DNA of 5,125 nt from an uncultured Ruminococcus sp. GTDB lineage: Bacteria; Bacillota_A; Clostridia; Oscillospirales; Ruminococcaceae. Location of the stretch: the NCBI GenBank assembly GCA_902782875.1, contig CACZPE010000182.1, positions 1 to 5,125 on the forward strand, given 5' to 3'. The translations under genes were made by a program, and so were the position numbers. The notes below the pieces were generated by a model. That model worked only from the letters and a program-made list of their open reading frames with translations, was not told where the DNA came from and searched no databases. Below, one piece after another: positions 5,049 through 5,125 of the stretch. The first letter of the stretch is position 1. Every line of letters starts with the position of its first letter.

Positions 5049-5125
5049 TTATTCTCCCTGTATGTCATCAAATTCCGTGAAGGATCTTCCTCCGTCAAAG
5101 GAATGGTTATACATCGAATATAATA
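5049..5125 (-). CDS. C-terminal end of an unidentified protein (partial)
   Basis: A minus-strand frame enters from the right edge and gives 24 residues, LYSMYNHSFDGGRSFTEFDDIQGE (split here: LYSMYNHSFDGG then RSFTEFDDIQGE), before TAA (5051-5049). It ends 12 nt before the start of the membrane-protein gene, with the stop lying inside that gene's SD. This is the spacing expected of an operon. Of the other two frames on this strand, one meets a stop at once and the other stays open but runs through the next gene's ribosome binding site and start. The tail is acidic and polar. I do not recognise it, and nothing about function can be said from 24 residues. Confidence 0.5.
   Translation of the reverse strand, partial: LYSMYNHSFDGGRSFTEFDDIQGE

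Noticed and set aside
1..5125. Search for mobile elements, CRISPR repeats, phage genes, toxin-antitoxin or defence genes
   Set aside because: No repeats of suitable size, no transposase or integrase motifs and no defence-type domains were seen. Nearly every stretch is explained by housekeeping genes and their control sites.

Overview
This looks like a chromosomal segment of a Clostridia-class Firmicute. A Ruminococcus-like gut bacterium is a plausible guess, inferred from the T-box control of trp genes, consensus sigma-A promoters, strong purine-rich Shine-Dalgarno (SD) sites, the cytidylate-kinase-like gene and the moderate GC content. It reads as an ordinary core-genome region. I see no transposase, phage gene, CRISPR array, tRNA or rRNA.

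Layout, with genes on the minus strand unless noted. Positions 1-478 hold the N-terminal 159 codons of trpG, cut by the left edge. Positions 493-1992 hold a full-length trpE. Upstream of trpE (2019-2369) lies a complete tryptophan control region: a consensus promoter (TTGACA-17-TATACT), then a T-box leader with a UGG specifier, a canonical T-box/antiterminator and a 12-bp terminator. A divergent plus-strand gene (2512-3123) with its own promoter encodes a cytidylate-kinase-like P-loop protein. Its end faces the end of rpmE (ribosomal protein L31), with a strong hairpin terminator between them. rpmE starts at a GTG (3397) and has its own promoter and a roughly 90-nt leader that can fold.

Further right, three complete minus-strand genes and one partial gene are read leftwards, probably as a loose operon. 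They are the C-terminus of an unidentified protein at the right edge (5049-5125), a small protein with two predicted membrane segments (4668-5036), a GNAT acetyltransferase (4048-4569) and a low-molecular-weight protein tyrosine phosphatase (3554-4009, GTG start). The GNAT gene has a likely internal promoter.

How they work together: TrpE and TrpG form anthranilate synthase, the first committed step from chorismate to tryptophan. The leader would let transcription through when uncharged tRNA-Trp accumulates, and TrpE keeps the region linked to feedback inhibition by tryptophan. The other genes have no evident link to tryptophan synthesis. The best-supported noteworthy points are the tRNA-Trp-matched T-box, the foldable rpmE leader with its alternative start, and several genes whose true starts differ from the longest reading frame. 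I found no convincing new system.
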